Assembly (NCBI RefSeq): GCF_946885885.1
Contig: NZ_CAMPHN010000056.1
Span: 1-24,988, forward strand
DNA: 24,988 nt
Direction of reading: 5' to 3'
From: an uncultured Pseudomonas sp.
GTDB lineage: Bacteria; Pseudomonadota; Gammaproteobacteria; Pseudomonadales; Pseudomonadaceae
Part shown: piece after piece, positions 1 to 7,463 of the stretch
How positions within the stretch are numbered: position 1 is the stretch's first letter
Layout: every line of letters starts with the position of its first letter
Made by a program: the position numbers and the translations under genes
Notes under the pieces: generated by a model
Told to the model about the DNA's origin: nothing
Database searches by the model: none
The model's input: the letters and a program-made list of their open reading frames with translations, nothing else

Positions 1-2
1 AT

Positions 3-821
3 GCCGGCAGCTGCCCACTCTGGTTGGGCCAGCCGGATCTGCTCGCGGCGTTGCTGCGTCATGGGTTCAAACCGCAGTGGTTGCAATCGACCTGGGCCGG
101 GGTGACGCCCTTGCTGACCGCGGATTTGCCCAGGGACTATACCCTGACCCGCGCAGTCGGCATCTTTGGCCAGGTGATGGCCGAATATGTGCTCTGCCAT
201 CTCCTGGCCCATGAACGCCAGCTGTTCGCCGCGCTCGCCGACCAGGTGGCGCGGCATTGGCAAAATCGCGCGCCGAGCAGCCTGCGCGGGCGCCGGGTGC
301 TGATCGTCGGCACCGGCGATATCGGCCTGAGCGTGGCGCAATCCCTCGCGCCCTTCGGTGTCGAGCTGCTGGGTGTGGCCAGCAGCGTGCGGGACTTGCC
401 GCCGTTTCAGGAAGTGGTTGGGCTTGCGGAGCTACCGCGTTTGGCCGCCAAGGCCGATTACCTGATCAACCTGCTGCCGGATACCCCGGTCACCCGCGAC
501 TTGTACGACGCGGCTTTGTTCGCCGTGCTCAAGCCCAGCGCGCTGTTTATCAATGCCGGGCGCGGCGTGGCGGTGGTCGATGCCGATCTGGTGCAGGCCC
601 TGGAACGACGGCAACTGGCCGGCGCGGTGATCGATGTCTGCCGCCAAGAACCGCTGCCGGTTAGCCACGCATTCTGGAATGCGCCGCGCTTGCTGCTAAC
701 CGGGCACAGCTCGGCACCGACCGATCCGCGCTTGCTGGTGCAGTTGTTTATCGACAATCTGACCAGTTGGCGCAGTGGTTCGGCGCTTAACGGACGCGTG
801 GACTTCGCCCGCGGTTATTAA
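3..821 (+). CDS. D-2-hydroxyacid dehydrogenase, 3' part (5' end outside window)
   Basis: The frame is open from the left edge, so this is the C-terminal part (about 272 residues) of a protein that normally has about 310. Family role: NAD(P)H-dependent reduction of 2-keto acids to D-2-hydroxyacids (glyoxylate/hydroxypyruvate reductase-like), in the cytoplasm. Seen in the sequence, numbering from the TTG at 24: a Rossmann GTGDIG motif at 96-101 preceded by RRVLIV; the catalytic Arg in NAGRG (R180); Glu in QEPLP (E209); and His in TGHSS (H228). This is the expected Arg-Glu-His set. The exact substrate cannot be read from sequence. The TTG at 24 is not a credible start because conserved substrate-domain sequence should lie upstream. 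Confidence 0.9.
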   Translation, partial: AGSCPLWLGQPDLLAALLRHGFKPQWLQSTWAGVTPLLTADLPRDYTLTRAVGIFGQVMAEYVLCHLLAHERQLFAALADQVARHWQNRAPSSLRGRRVLIVGTGDIGLSVAQSLAPFGVELLGVASSVRDLPPFQEVVGLAELPRLAAKADYLINLLPDTPVTRDLYDAALFAVLKPSALFINAGRGVAVVDADLVQALERRQLAGAVIDVCRQEPLPVSHAFWNAPRLLLTGHSSAPTDPRLLVQLFIDNLTSWRSGSALNGRVDFARGY

Positions 822-1136
822 ACTGTGTAGCCCGGATGAAATCCGGGAATCGTTGCAGCCGAACAATCGCCCCCGGATTGCATCGGGCTACGGGCTACGG
901 GCTACGGGCTACGCTTTTGTAGGGTGGCCATGGCGAAGCCTTGTCCACCACTGGCCGCGCAGATGGCGGACAAGCCTTCGGCATGTCCGCCCTACGAGGT
1001 CGTAGGCCTTGCACATGAACATTGGGGCTGCGGACGGTATGTCAGTAACCGAACGCCACTCGGCTCGTCGTCCTTGGCCGCGCTTGGCGCGCACGCTAGA
1101 CTGCCGGCCTTTTCGCCAATCACCGTAGTGCGCACC
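822..1136. repeat. Gene-free gap filled with palindromic repeats
   Basis: This 315-base gap holds two palindromic units. The first pairs GTAGCCCGGATGAAATCC (from 828) with an imperfect inverted partner ending in CATCGGGCTAC (about 872-892). It runs into four head-to-tail copies of the 7-mer CGGGCTA at 884-911. The second spans about 919-995, from GTAGGG to CCCTAC, with inner arms GCCTTGTCCACC and GGCGGACAAGCC. Both look like intergenic REP-type elements of Pseudomonas. An open frame crosses the gap in phase with the next gene but is non-conserved in character, so I do not count it as coding. Confidence 0.7.
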
Positions 1137-1586
1137 ATGGCCGCCAAAGTCGAACCCTTCTGGAAACGCAAAACCCTCGCCCAGCTCGATCAGGCGGAAT
1201 GGGAGTCGCTGTGCGACGGCTGCGGCCTGTGCTGCCTGCAAAAGCTCGAAGACGAGGACGATGGCAGCGTTTACTACACCCGTATCGCCTGCAAGTTGCT
1301 CGATCTGCAAAGCTGCCGCTGCACCGATTACGCCAACCGCACCCAGTTCGTCCCCGATTGCATCCAACTCACCCCGGCCCAGGCCGATCAATTCCAATGG
1401 CTGCCGCCTACCTGCGGTTATCGTCTGGTCAGCGAGGGCAAGGATCTGCCGCTATGGCACCACCTGGTGTGCGGCGACCCCGAGGCGGTACATATCGAAC
1501 GGATTTCCCAGTCCGGGCGCATGCTCAGCGAAAAGAGCGTGGCCGAGGACGATTGGGAAGATTATTTGATCTTCCGCGCCGGCTGA
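1137..1586 (+). CDS. ycgN: YcgN-like cysteine-cluster protein (UPF0260 family)
   Basis: A 149-residue cytoplasmic protein of about the same length as E. coli YcgN (about 150). The N-terminus begins [18 protein letters not shown] cysteine cluster follows: CDGCGLCC around residues 23-30, then [16 protein letters not shown] and VPDCIQL, then late single Cys in PPTCGYR and LVCGDP. The family is thought to bind a metal or Fe-S centre through these cysteines; its biochemical role is not established. The ATG at 1137 is chosen because the protein then matches the family N-terminus; the open frame extends upstream to 924 but that part covers palindromic repeats. It appears to be a single-gene unit. 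Confidence 0.88.
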   Translation: MAAKVEPFWKRKTLAQLDQAEWESLCDGCGLCCLQKLEDEDDGSVYYTRIACKLLDLQSCRCTDYANRTQFVPDCIQLTPAQADQFQWLPPTCGYRLVSEGKDLPLWHHLVCGDPEAVHIERISQSGRMLSEKSVAEDDWEDYLIFRAG

Positions 1587-1671
1587 TCGATCCCTTGCGG
1601 TCGCGCTGATAGTGAATTGCCCGCCTGGTCCAGGGTCTATGCTGGGTCCATCCTGTTTTGGAGTTGTCCGC

Positions 1672-2886
1672 ATGTCGAGTTACCGCACGCTGTTATCCAC
1701 CGCACTGCTGGGGCTGAGTGCCCCGCTATGGGCGGCGGAGAAAATCGACCTGGACTATCACGTGAAGTTCTTGCCGAACAGCGATCAGGCCGAAGTCAGC
1801 CTGACCCTGGAAGATGGCGAGCGGGTCCGCAGCCTGAGTTTCAATTTGGGCGACGAGCAGGCCTACAGCGACTTCAAAGCCGATGGCCAATGGACTGAGG
1901 ACGGGGTGTGGAAGCCGGGTAAAGGCCAGGCCAAGCTCAGCTATCGGGTGCGTATCAACCATCAGCGCAAAAACGATGGTTTCGATGCTCATATGACCGA
2001 GGATTGGGTCCTGATGCGCGGTGACGATCTGGTGCCCAGTGCGGTGTTGCGTCAGCAGAAAAACACCGAGTTGGTTTCGCGGGTGACCTTCGAACTGCCC
2101 AAAGGCTGGAAAAGCGTACAAACCGGCTGGCCGCGGATCGGCAAGAACCAATTCCGTATCGATGCGCCCGAGCGTAAGTTCGATCGCCCGACCGGCTGGA
2201 TAATCGCCGGCAAACTCGGTACCCGCCGCGCCAAACTCGGCGACACCGAGGTCACCGTAGCCGCGCCCATCGGCGAAGGCATGCGCCGTATGGACATTCT
2301 GACCATGCTGACCTTCGTCTGGCCCGAGGCCCAGGCGGTATTTCCGCGGGATCCGGGCAAGTTGTTGATCGTCGGCGCCGGCGACCCGATGTGGCGTGGT
2401 GGCTTGTCGGCGGGTAATTCCTATTACATGCACGCCGATCGGCCGCTGGTCAGCGAGAACGGCACCAGTTCGTTGGTGCATGAGTTGGTCCACCTGTTCA
2501 GCCGTATCCAATCTCGCGACCGCAGCGACTGGATCACCGAAGGCCTGGCCGAGTACTACGCCATCGAGTTGGTGCGCCGGGCCGGTGGCCTGAGCGAAGA
2601 CCGCTACCAGAAGGTGCGCGAGCACCTGATCGACTGGAGCAAACCGGTGAAAAGCCTGCGTACCGAGCGCTCGACCGGTCCGATCACCGCCCGCGCGGTA
2701 TTGCTGCTGCAGGAGTTGGATCGGGAGATCCGTCAGGCCACCAAGGACAGCGAACCGCGCTCGCTGGACGACGTCACCCGCGCCTTGATGCGTCTGGATA
2801 AAGCCAGCACCAAGGACCTTGTCGAGATCAGCGAAAACGTCATCGGCGGACCGTCGAAGTCGCTCGATAGCAAGCTATTGAAGTAG
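1672..2886 (+). CDS. Secreted zinc metallopeptidase, gluzincin type (M61/M1-like)
   Basis: 404 residues. A signal peptide is visible at 1-21 (MSSYRTLLSTALLGLSAPLWA), so the protein is exported. The middle is a beta-rich region. The catalytic helix is HELVH at 270-274 (zinc ligands H270 and H274, catalytic E271). WITEGLAEYY follows, with E290 in the position of the third zinc ligand, as in M1 and M61 peptidases. No PDZ domain is evident, unlike classical M61 glycyl aminopeptidases, so the exact family is uncertain. The ATG at 1672 puts the signal peptide at the N-terminus; the open frame upstream to 1612 would spoil it. It converges on the RNA methyltransferase gene with only 4 bases between stops. 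Confidence 0.8.
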   Translation: MSSYRTLLSTALLGLSAPLWAAEKIDLDYHVKFLPNSDQAEVSLTLEDGERVRSLSFNLGDEQAYSDFKADGQWTEDGVWKPGKGQAKLSYRVRINHQRKNDGFDAHMTEDWVLMRGDDLVPSAVLRQQKNTELVSRVTFELPKGWKSVQTGWPRIGKNQFRIDAPERKFDRPTGWIIAGKLGTRRAKLGDTEVTVAAPIGEGMRRMDILTMLTFVWPEAQAVFPRDPGKLLIVGAGDPMWRGGLSAGNSYYMHADRPLVSENGTSSLVHELVHLFSRIQSRDRSDWITEGLAEYYAIELVRRAGGLSEDRYQKVREHLIDWSKPVKSLRTERSTGPITARAVLLLQELDREIRQATKDSEPRSLDDVTRALMRLDKASTKDLVEISENVIGGPSKSLDSKLLK

Positions 2887-2890
2887 CCGG

Positions 2891-3361
2891 CTATTTGAAT
2901 TTAGGCCCGGACTTGGTGTTATTGCCTTTGGCCAGGCGGTCGTAGAGCACCACATTGACCGTGGCCGCGAGATTCATACAGCCCTGGGTCGGTATGTAGA
3001 CCACATCCTCGCACCAGGCACGCACGCTGGCGTCCAAGGAACCGTCTTCGGGGCCGAAGATATAGATCGCCCGATCCGGATGGGTGTAGTCGGGCAGGGG
3101 GCGGGCGCCTTCCACCAACTCCACGGCGACCGGGGTGCAGCCCAGTGGGATGATCGCTTGCAGATCCTCGACGCCGATCAGCGGAATATCCATATAGACG
3201 CGCTTGGTGTCGGTGACGAAGTCGCGGGCGCGCTCGTAGCGCTTGCCGGTATAGAACACCGAATTGACCCCATAACAGCCCGCAGCACGCATCACCGCGC
3301 CGACGTTTTCCGGGGATTTTGGGTTGAATAAACCGATGCAGCTGTATCTTTTGTTCGCCAC
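2891..3361 (-). CDS. RNA 2'-O-methyltransferase, TrmH/SpoU (SPOUT) family
   Basis: 156 residues, read from a GTG at 3361. It has the three SPOUT motifs: SPENVGAVMRAAGCYG near the N-terminus, IYIFGPEDGSLD in the middle (SAM-binding knot), and GCMNLAATVNVVLYD near the C-terminus. The expected role is SAM-dependent 2'-O-ribose methylation of tRNA or rRNA in the cytoplasm; the target is not readable here. The GTG start gives a family-typical N-terminus (VANKRYSCIGLFNPK) and has AGAGG about 10 bases upstream. The longer frame to 3520 adds an Arg-rich stretch derived from intergenic repeat sequence and is rejected. Confidence 0.88.
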   Translation of the reverse strand: MANKRYSCIGLFNPKSPENVGAVMRAAGCYGVNSVFYTGKRYERARDFVTDTKRVYMDIPLIGVEDLQAIIPLGCTPVAVELVEGARPLPDYTHPDRAIYIFGPEDGSLDASVRAWCEDVVYIPTQGCMNLAATVNVVLYDRLAKGNNTKSGPKFK

Positions 3362-3504
3362 GAAACGAGGGCCTCTGCGCAAAGAGGCGGCAGTATAAGG
3401 CCTGGAGGCGGGGAGGCCAGGGCAATCGCTATTCCTTGGCCGCCTACCCATTGCGTGTTGCATGGTGGGATGAGGCGTGCGTACCAGGCATTTGTGCCGG
3501 CGCC

Positions 3505-3521
3505 GGTGCGCGCGGCGCACC
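3505..3521. repeat. Short GGTGCGC/GCGCACC hairpin
   Basis: A perfect 7-bp inverted repeat (GGTGCGC and GCGCACC) with a 3-base loop lies between the RNA methyltransferase and yajD. It resembles the short GGTGCGC palindromes scattered in Pseudomonas intergenic DNA. No T-run follows on either strand, so it is probably not an intrinsic terminator. Confidence 0.5.
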
Positions 3522-3576
3522 CTATGAAGTCAGGCCTCTATAGCGATGCCTGAGCACAACAGAGTGGGGGCGTAGC

Positions 3577-3945
3577 CTATTCCTTACTTTTCAGCAGCGC
3601 GGCCAAATCGGCGAAGGCCTTGTGGGTCGATTTCGGCCCTTGTTGGCTGGCGGTCGAGCCTTCGCTGAAGTACTGCTGGTCGGTGTAGCGCGCGTGTTCG
3701 TTGTCGTGGCAGTACAGGCACAGCAGCTCCCAGTTGGAGCCGTCCTGGGGGTTGTTGTCGTGGTTGTGGTCGCGGTGGTGCACGGTCAGCTCGCTGAGGC
3801 GTTTGCCGGAAAACTCGCGGGCGCAACGGCCGCAGACGTGCGGGTACATTTTCAGCGCCTTGTCGCGGTAGCCTTCTTCGCGGCTACGCTGAGCCTCGGC
3901 GAGGATGCGGTCGAGTTTGGCGGTGGCGGCTTTGTCCGTGCTCAT
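3577..3945 (-). CDS. yajD: YajD-type HNH nuclease family protein
   Basis: 122 residues. The HNH/zinc-finger core is clear: C38-x2-C41, then the HHRDHNHDNNP block (H56, H57, D59, H60, H62), NWELLCLYCHDNEH with C76-x2-C79, and H84. The two CxxC pairs should hold a structural zinc, and the HH/H set forms the beta-beta-alpha metal nuclease fold. The N-terminal 35 residues are a charged helix and the C-terminal tail is Lys/Ser-rich. The family is widespread and uncharacterised; a DNA-cleaving role is inferred from the fold only. The ATG at 3945 gives the family length; the ribosome-binding site is weak. Confidence 0.87.
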   Translation of the reverse strand: MSTDKAATAKLDRILAEAQRSREEGYRDKALKMYPHVCGRCAREFSGKRLSELTVHHRDHNHDNNPQDGSNWELLCLYCHDNEHARYTDQQYFSEGSTASQQGPKSTHKAFADLAALLKSKE

Positions 3946-4042
3946 GAGCGGTCTCGTGATTGTGCGTGGCTATCGGCAGTCTAGCGCCGCTGACGGTCGC
4001 TGGGAACAACGCTGCGGGCACTTATACCGAAGGCTGGAGCCT

Positions 4043-4059
4043 AAAGGTCGTAGACCTTT
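4043..4059. repeat. Hairpin in leader of the small secreted-protein gene
   Basis: AAAGGTC-GTA-GACCTTT is a perfect 7-bp stem with a 3-base loop, ending 16 bases before the ATG at 4076. It has no T-tract. It could be a leader structure or a chance palindrome. Confidence 0.35.
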
Positions 4060-4075
4060 GAAGTCGAGGTGTCGG

Positions 4076-4366
4076 ATGCGTCCGCTACTTATCTTGCTGG
4101 TGACGGGAATGGCCTATGGCGCTACGGCGTATGGACAAAACGCCACGGAGAAGGAGCGGCCCGCCGGCTCGCCGGGTACGGCCACACCCCATCCTTTCGT
4201 TCCACCGGTGCCGCGCGACCGCGTTGAGCCCCGGCTGGGCAATCCACCTTTACTCAAGCACGGTCCACAAGACCTGCGCGACGGCAACCTGGCACCGCGC
4301 GATAGCGACCTGCCGTTGCTCGAACAACAGCGCCAACGCAATCGGCAGAAGCCGAAAGAACAGTAG
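4076..4366 (+). CDS. Small secreted or periplasmic proline-rich hypothetical protein
   Basis: 96 residues. The first 20 (MRPLLILLVTGMAYGATAYG) form a plausible signal peptide with a cut after AYG or nearby. The mature part is hydrophilic, rich in Pro, Arg, Asp and Gln, with a PHPFVPPVPRDRVEPRLGNP stretch and a Gln/Arg/Lys-rich tail. No enzymatic motif is visible and I do not recognise the family. GAGG lies about 8 bases upstream of the ATG, which supports this start over the longer frame from 3905, which would overlap yajD. An 11-base direct repeat flanks the gene (4011-4021 and 4385-4395). Confidence 0.5.
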   Translation: MRPLLILLVTGMAYGATAYGQNATEKERPAGSPGTATPHPFVPPVPRDRVEPRLGNPPLLKHGPQDLRDGNLAPRDSDLPLLEQQRQRNRQKPKEQ

Positions 4367-4769
4367 CTGAGGCTGGGCTCTCAATGCTGCGGGCACCGCT
4401 ACGCTGGTCGCCAAAGGTTACTACGCTTGACCCTAGCGAGCCGAAGTCCGTATGTGCGAAGAAAGATCAGTGTCTGCTTGGTTGAGCAAACACGTTTGGT
4501 TGGAAATTGGCAGGGTGGTCAGCGCTTGATTGGGTGGCTGGAAAGTGTGCTTGGCCCGTGGTTGGCGCCATGCGCAGGGCTGATCGAAGGTTTTGTAGGG
4601 AACGGCTGAGGCGTTGTAAGTCCTTTGCTATGCCTGGGCTAAATGTGAGCCAGTCGGCGTTTCAGGGTAAAGGAATTCAGCGATTTGCAGGTACTATGCC
4701 GCTTCAACTTATAGCGTTTTGCCAGCTTGGCAGTGACGCTCAGCCGTTGTAAGCGCATGGATGCAACAG
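4367..4769. other. Gene-free stretch upstream of the T1SS remnants
   Basis: About 400 bases in which I find no convincing gene. The short open frames here lack family signatures, ribosome-binding sites or a start context. It may once have carried the promoter of the ABC transporter operon, but I cannot point to a promoter with confidence. Confidence 0.5.
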
Positions 4770-5046
4770 ATGTCGAATGCCTCTTCGTTGAATGAGCACG
4801 ATGCCGGGCACGGCATGGGCCTTGCCTGCCTGGCCATGCCAACCCGTTTCCCTAACCTCGCCGAATCCGCCGAACGACTCGTTCACGAATACGCCGAAGA
4901 CGGCTGTCAATTTGAGCGCCGTGTGCGACGCCCACCGCATTCTGGTGATGGATCGTGGGCAAATAGTGGAGCAGGGCAGTCATGCCGACCTGCTCGCCCA
5001 TCAGGCCGGCCACTACTCGCGCCTGCACCGCCTGCAACAAGGATGA
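4770..5046 (+). pseudogene. Remnant of type I secretion ABC transporter (both ends, core deleted)
   Basis: Two pieces of one gene are recognisable. From the ATG at 4770 to about 4905, one frame encodes a sequence matching the N-terminus of peptidase-domain T1SS ABC exporters (GLACLAM-TRF...LVHEYAEDG, cf. the usual GLxCLxMLARF...LxHExAxDG). From about 4912 to 5046, a different frame encodes the C-terminal end of the nucleotide-binding domain (LSAVCDAHRILVMDRGQIVE, then the GSHADLL and HYSRLHRLQQG tail), i.e. the region just after the H-loop. Roughly 600 residues that should lie between (most of the C39-like domain, membrane helices, Walker A/B, signature) are missing, and the junction changes frame. 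This gene cannot make a transporter. Confidence 0.75.
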
Positions 5047-5078
5047 AGCGGATGAACAATTGCCCTCACGCTCTCCCT

Positions 5079-5105
5079 GTAGGAGCGAGCTTGCTCGCGA
5101 TCGAT
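5079..5105. repeat. REP palindrome between ABC and HlyD remnants
   Basis: TGTAGGAGCGAGCTTGCTCG, with GCGAGC-TT-GCTCGC as the stem (5085-5098), followed by CGATCGAT. This is the classic REP sequence of Pseudomonas. T1SS ABC and adaptor genes usually abut or overlap, so a REP here is consistent with the locus being dead. Confidence 0.75.
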
Positions 5106-5164
5106 CCGCCAGGCCGACGCCGTTCGGTCAATCCTTGCCATTCTCTAGCGTGCGGCTCCCACTC

Positions 5165-5665
5165 ATGAGCCAAGCCTCAGTCAAACGCGACCTGCTCAAG
5201 CGCTACCGCCAAGCCTGGAAAAACCGCCAGGCCATGGATGCACCGCCGCGCCTCCCCCATGAGGTGCACTTCCTGCCCGCCGCCCTGGCCCTGCAAGACG
5301 CCCCCGTGCACCGCGTACGCGAACTCACTGCGGCCAAGAAAACCGCCGAAAATCAACAAAATAGCGTCATCGCGCAAACCCGCCGCGCCATGCTCGACTT
5401 GCAACACGAGTCGCGCCTCACCGCCCCGGTGGCCGGCACCGTGGTCAGCATTTCCAGCGACGCCACCGAAGATGAAAGACTCGGGCTGGTGTACAGCGCG
5501 CGGATTCAATTGAAACAGGATGATATTCAGGTGGGCGAGAACCGAATCCAACTGTCGTCGGGTATGGCGATCAGGGCGGAAGTGAAGACGGATAAGAGGA
5601 AAGTGATCGATTACTTCTTGAGTTCGCTTAAGCAGTACGCCAACGAAAGCCTGGACGAACGCTAA
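5165..5665 (+). pseudogene. HlyD-family T1SS adaptor with two internal deletions
   Basis: A 166-codon open frame is made of blocks of a periplasmic adaptor (normally about 400-450 residues). Residues 1-49 match the cytoplasmic N-terminus typical of Pseudomonas RTX adaptors (KRDLLKRYRQAWKNRQAMDA, then PPRLPHEVHFLPAALALQ). The transmembrane segment, first lipoyl half and most of the coiled coil are missing (junction about nt 5312). Residues 53-93 are the end of the coiled coil plus SRLTAPVAGTV. A second gap at about nt 5444 removes part of the beta-barrel. Residues 94-166 are the C-terminal domain (DERLGLVYSARI, SSGMAIRAEVKT, KVIDYFLSSL). With no membrane anchor it cannot span the envelope. The deletions are in frame, which is notable. 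Confidence 0.78.
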
Positions 5666-5680
5666 ACCAAGGAACCATAG

Positions 5681-5708
5681 GATGGGTTAGCCGAAGGCGT
5701 AACCCATC
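5681..5708. repeat. GATGGGTTA/TAACCCATC palindrome
   Basis: A 9-bp perfect inverted repeat (GATGGGTTA at 5681-5689, TAACCCATC at 5700-5708) with an inner GCCGAAGGC hairpin. It is a REP-like intergenic element after the adaptor remnant and about 45 bases before the glycosyltransferase. Confidence 0.6.
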
Positions 5709-5751
5709 GCAGCCAAACGAGCACTACTCAGTAAACGCAGGGAGCAGCGGT

Positions 5752-7035
5752 ATGAACGTGCTGTTTATTCACCAGAACTTCCCCGGTCAGTTTCGTCATA
5801 TCGCCGCGCACCTGGCCAAACAGCCGGATGTGCAGCTACTGGCCATCGGCCGCGAACAAGCACCTGGGTTACCGGGCGTGCGCCTATTGCGCTACAAGCC
5901 GCACCGCAACGCCGGCGCCCATACCCACCCCTATGCCCGCAGCTTCGAGGACGCCATCCTGCATGGCCAGCAAGTGCTGCGACTGCTGCTCGAGCTCAAG
6001 GCCAAAGGTTACCGCCCGGACGTAATAGTCGCCCATCCCGGCTGGGGCGAAACCCTCTACGTCAAAGAGGTCTTTCCCAACGTCAAGTTGATCCACTTCT
6101 GCGAGTACTACTACCAAACCCAAGGCGCAGACGCCGATTTCGATCCCGAATTCCCCATGGATATCAACGGCGCCGCCAGCATCCGCAGCCGCAACGCCCT
6201 GCACCTGCTCAACCTGGAAAACTGCGACCAGGCCATCACCCCGACCCACTGGCAGCACAGCCTGCATCCCGCCGCTTACCGCGACAGGATCCAGGTCATC
6301 CACGAAGGCATCGACACCGCCAACCTAGGGCCAGACCCCGAAGCGAGCCTGCAACTGCCCAATGGCCGTGTGCTTAAGGCCGGCGAGCCGATCATCACCT
6401 ATGTGGCGCGCAATCTGGAACCGTACCGGGGCTTTCACAGTTTTATGCGCGCCTTGCCGCTTATTCTCAAACAACACCCGACTTGCCAGGTGCTGGTAGT
6501 GGGCGGCGATGGCGTCAGCTACGGCAGCAAACCTAAGGACGCACTCAACTGGCGCAGCAAATTGCTGGCGGAAAATCCTGTCGATCTAAATCGCGTGCAT
6601 TTTTTAGGCAAGGTGCCTTACGCCACCTATAAGAAAGTGCTGCAAGTGTCGGCGGTGCATGTCTACCTGACTTATCCCTTTGTGTTGTCTTGGTCGCTGC
6701 TGGAAGCCATGGCCTGCGGCTGTTTGATAATTGGTTCGGATACGGCGCCGGTGCGGGAAGTTATTCGCGATAAGGAAAACGGCCTGCTGGTGAGCTTTTT
6801 CAAACCGGAAGAAATCGCCGAACGGGTTCTGCAGGGGCTTGCCGAGCCGGAGGCATTTAACGAATTGCGCAAGGCGGCCCATACGACGGCACAACGTTAT
6901 TCCATCGAGCATGGAAATAACCATTACGCTCAGACAGTCCTGGCGAGTGTTGGCCGGCAACCAGAACTGGAGATCGGCCGAGTTGCCAATGGAGCGGGCT
7001 TGCCAAACCAAGCGAACCGTCGAATCAATGCGTAG
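5752..7035 (+). CDS. Glycosyltransferase family 4 (GT-B fold)
   Basis: 427 residues. The N-terminal domain starts MNVLFIHQNFPGQFRHIA, which matches the Glyco_trans_4_3 N-terminal domain. It continues with VIVAHPGWGETLYVKEVFP and LIHFCEYYY. The C-terminal GT4 nucleotide-sugar domain shows YVARNLEPYRGFHSFMRALP, VLVVGGDGVSYG, VHFLGKVPY and LLEAMACGCLIIGSDTAPV. The expected role is transfer of a sugar from a nucleotide donor, in the cytoplasm; donor and acceptor are unknown. GGGAGC upstream of the ATG acts as ribosome-binding site. It sits between T1SS remnants and the RTX cassette array; similar glycosyltransferases are, as far as I recall, often found near large RTX loci in Pseudomonas, but a functional link is inference. 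The last ~25 residues look non-conserved. Confidence 0.9.
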   Translation: MNVLFIHQNFPGQFRHIAAHLAKQPDVQLLAIGREQAPGLPGVRLLRYKPHRNAGAHTHPYARSFEDAILHGQQVLRLLLELKAKGYRPDVIVAHPGWGETLYVKEVFPNVKLIHFCEYYYQTQGADADFDPEFPMDINGAASIRSRNALHLLNLENCDQAITPTHWQHSLHPAAYRDRIQVIHEGIDTANLGPDPEASLQLPNGRVLKAGEPIITYVARNLEPYRGFHSFMRALPLILKQHPTCQVLVVGGDGVSYGSKPKDALNWRSKLLAENPVDLNRVHFLGKVPYATYKKVLQVSAVHVYLTYPFVLSWSLLEAMACGCLIIGSDTAPVREVIRDKENGLLVSFFKPEEIAERVLQGLAEPEAFNELRKAAHTTAQRYSIEHGNNHYAQTVLASVGRQPELEIGRVANGAGLPNQANRRINA

Positions 7036-7463
7036 GAATTGAGATGGAAAAAACGAATGGGCGGCACATTATCGGAACGGTCAGGTGCCGCATCGGTTTC
7101 AGTGGCTACCGCTTGGTAACAACAGGTATTCGTGGTCTTTCCTTTATTACTCTTGCTCCCCCCTATTACTTCTGGCGCTCCACTACCCGATACAAATGCC
7201 GTGCAATGCGATACCGCATGGCGAGTTGACTGTTACTAACAGTTAGTCTTAACTTGGCATGGCCGGCCAATTGTAAAGCTGGTTCAATGGCTGCGGCTCT
7301 CCTGAGCCATAAGAGGCAAGGGATAGCCGATACACTCCGCTGTTCTCCCTGCCTGTCGAATAACGCCCTATCGAGGGGCGCATCGGTCGTGAAATGGATG
7401 AGGCGATGAAAGGATGCGAACAGAAAACAAATACCCAGTGGCTATGAATCAGAGAACCGAATA
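7036..7463. other. AT-richer gene-free region upstream of the cassette array
   Basis: About 430 bases with visibly lower GC than the flanks. No credible gene is seen; the frame from 7044 encodes a Cys/Arg-rich string without any family signature. The region contains the candidate promoter/operator palindrome at 7226-7254 and ends at the palindrome 7466-7487, where similarity to the lipoprotein paralogues begins. It may be the promoter region of the array or a recombination scar. Confidence 0.5.
7226..7254 (+). promoter_or_regulatory. Candidate promoter overlapping an ACTAAC-A-GTTAGT palindrome
   Basis: TTGACT at 7226-7231, a 17-base spacer and TTAACT at 7249-7254 make a weak sigma-70-like promoter (good -35, poor -10). 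The spacer contains the perfect odd-centred palindrome ACTAAC-A-GTTAGT (7235-7247), which could be a repressor site. This is by-eye pattern matching only. Confidence 0.25.

Noticed and set aside
924..1136. N-terminal extension of the YcgN-like protein
   Set aside because: The extension is translated palindromic repeat DNA; the family N-terminus matches the ATG at 1137.
1726..2625. 299-codon minus-strand open frame opposite the metallopeptidase
   Set aside because: The plus strand has a signal peptide and HELVH...E zinc site; the minus reading is a shadow.
4427..4752. Short open frames in the gap before the ABC remnant, considered as a possible TolC remnant
   Set aside because: No TolC-like repeat or helical pattern could be recognised in any frame.
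7044..7229. 60-codon open frame after the glycosyltransferase
   Set aside because: No ribosome-binding site, no family signature and unusual Cys/Arg-rich composition; treated as non-coding.
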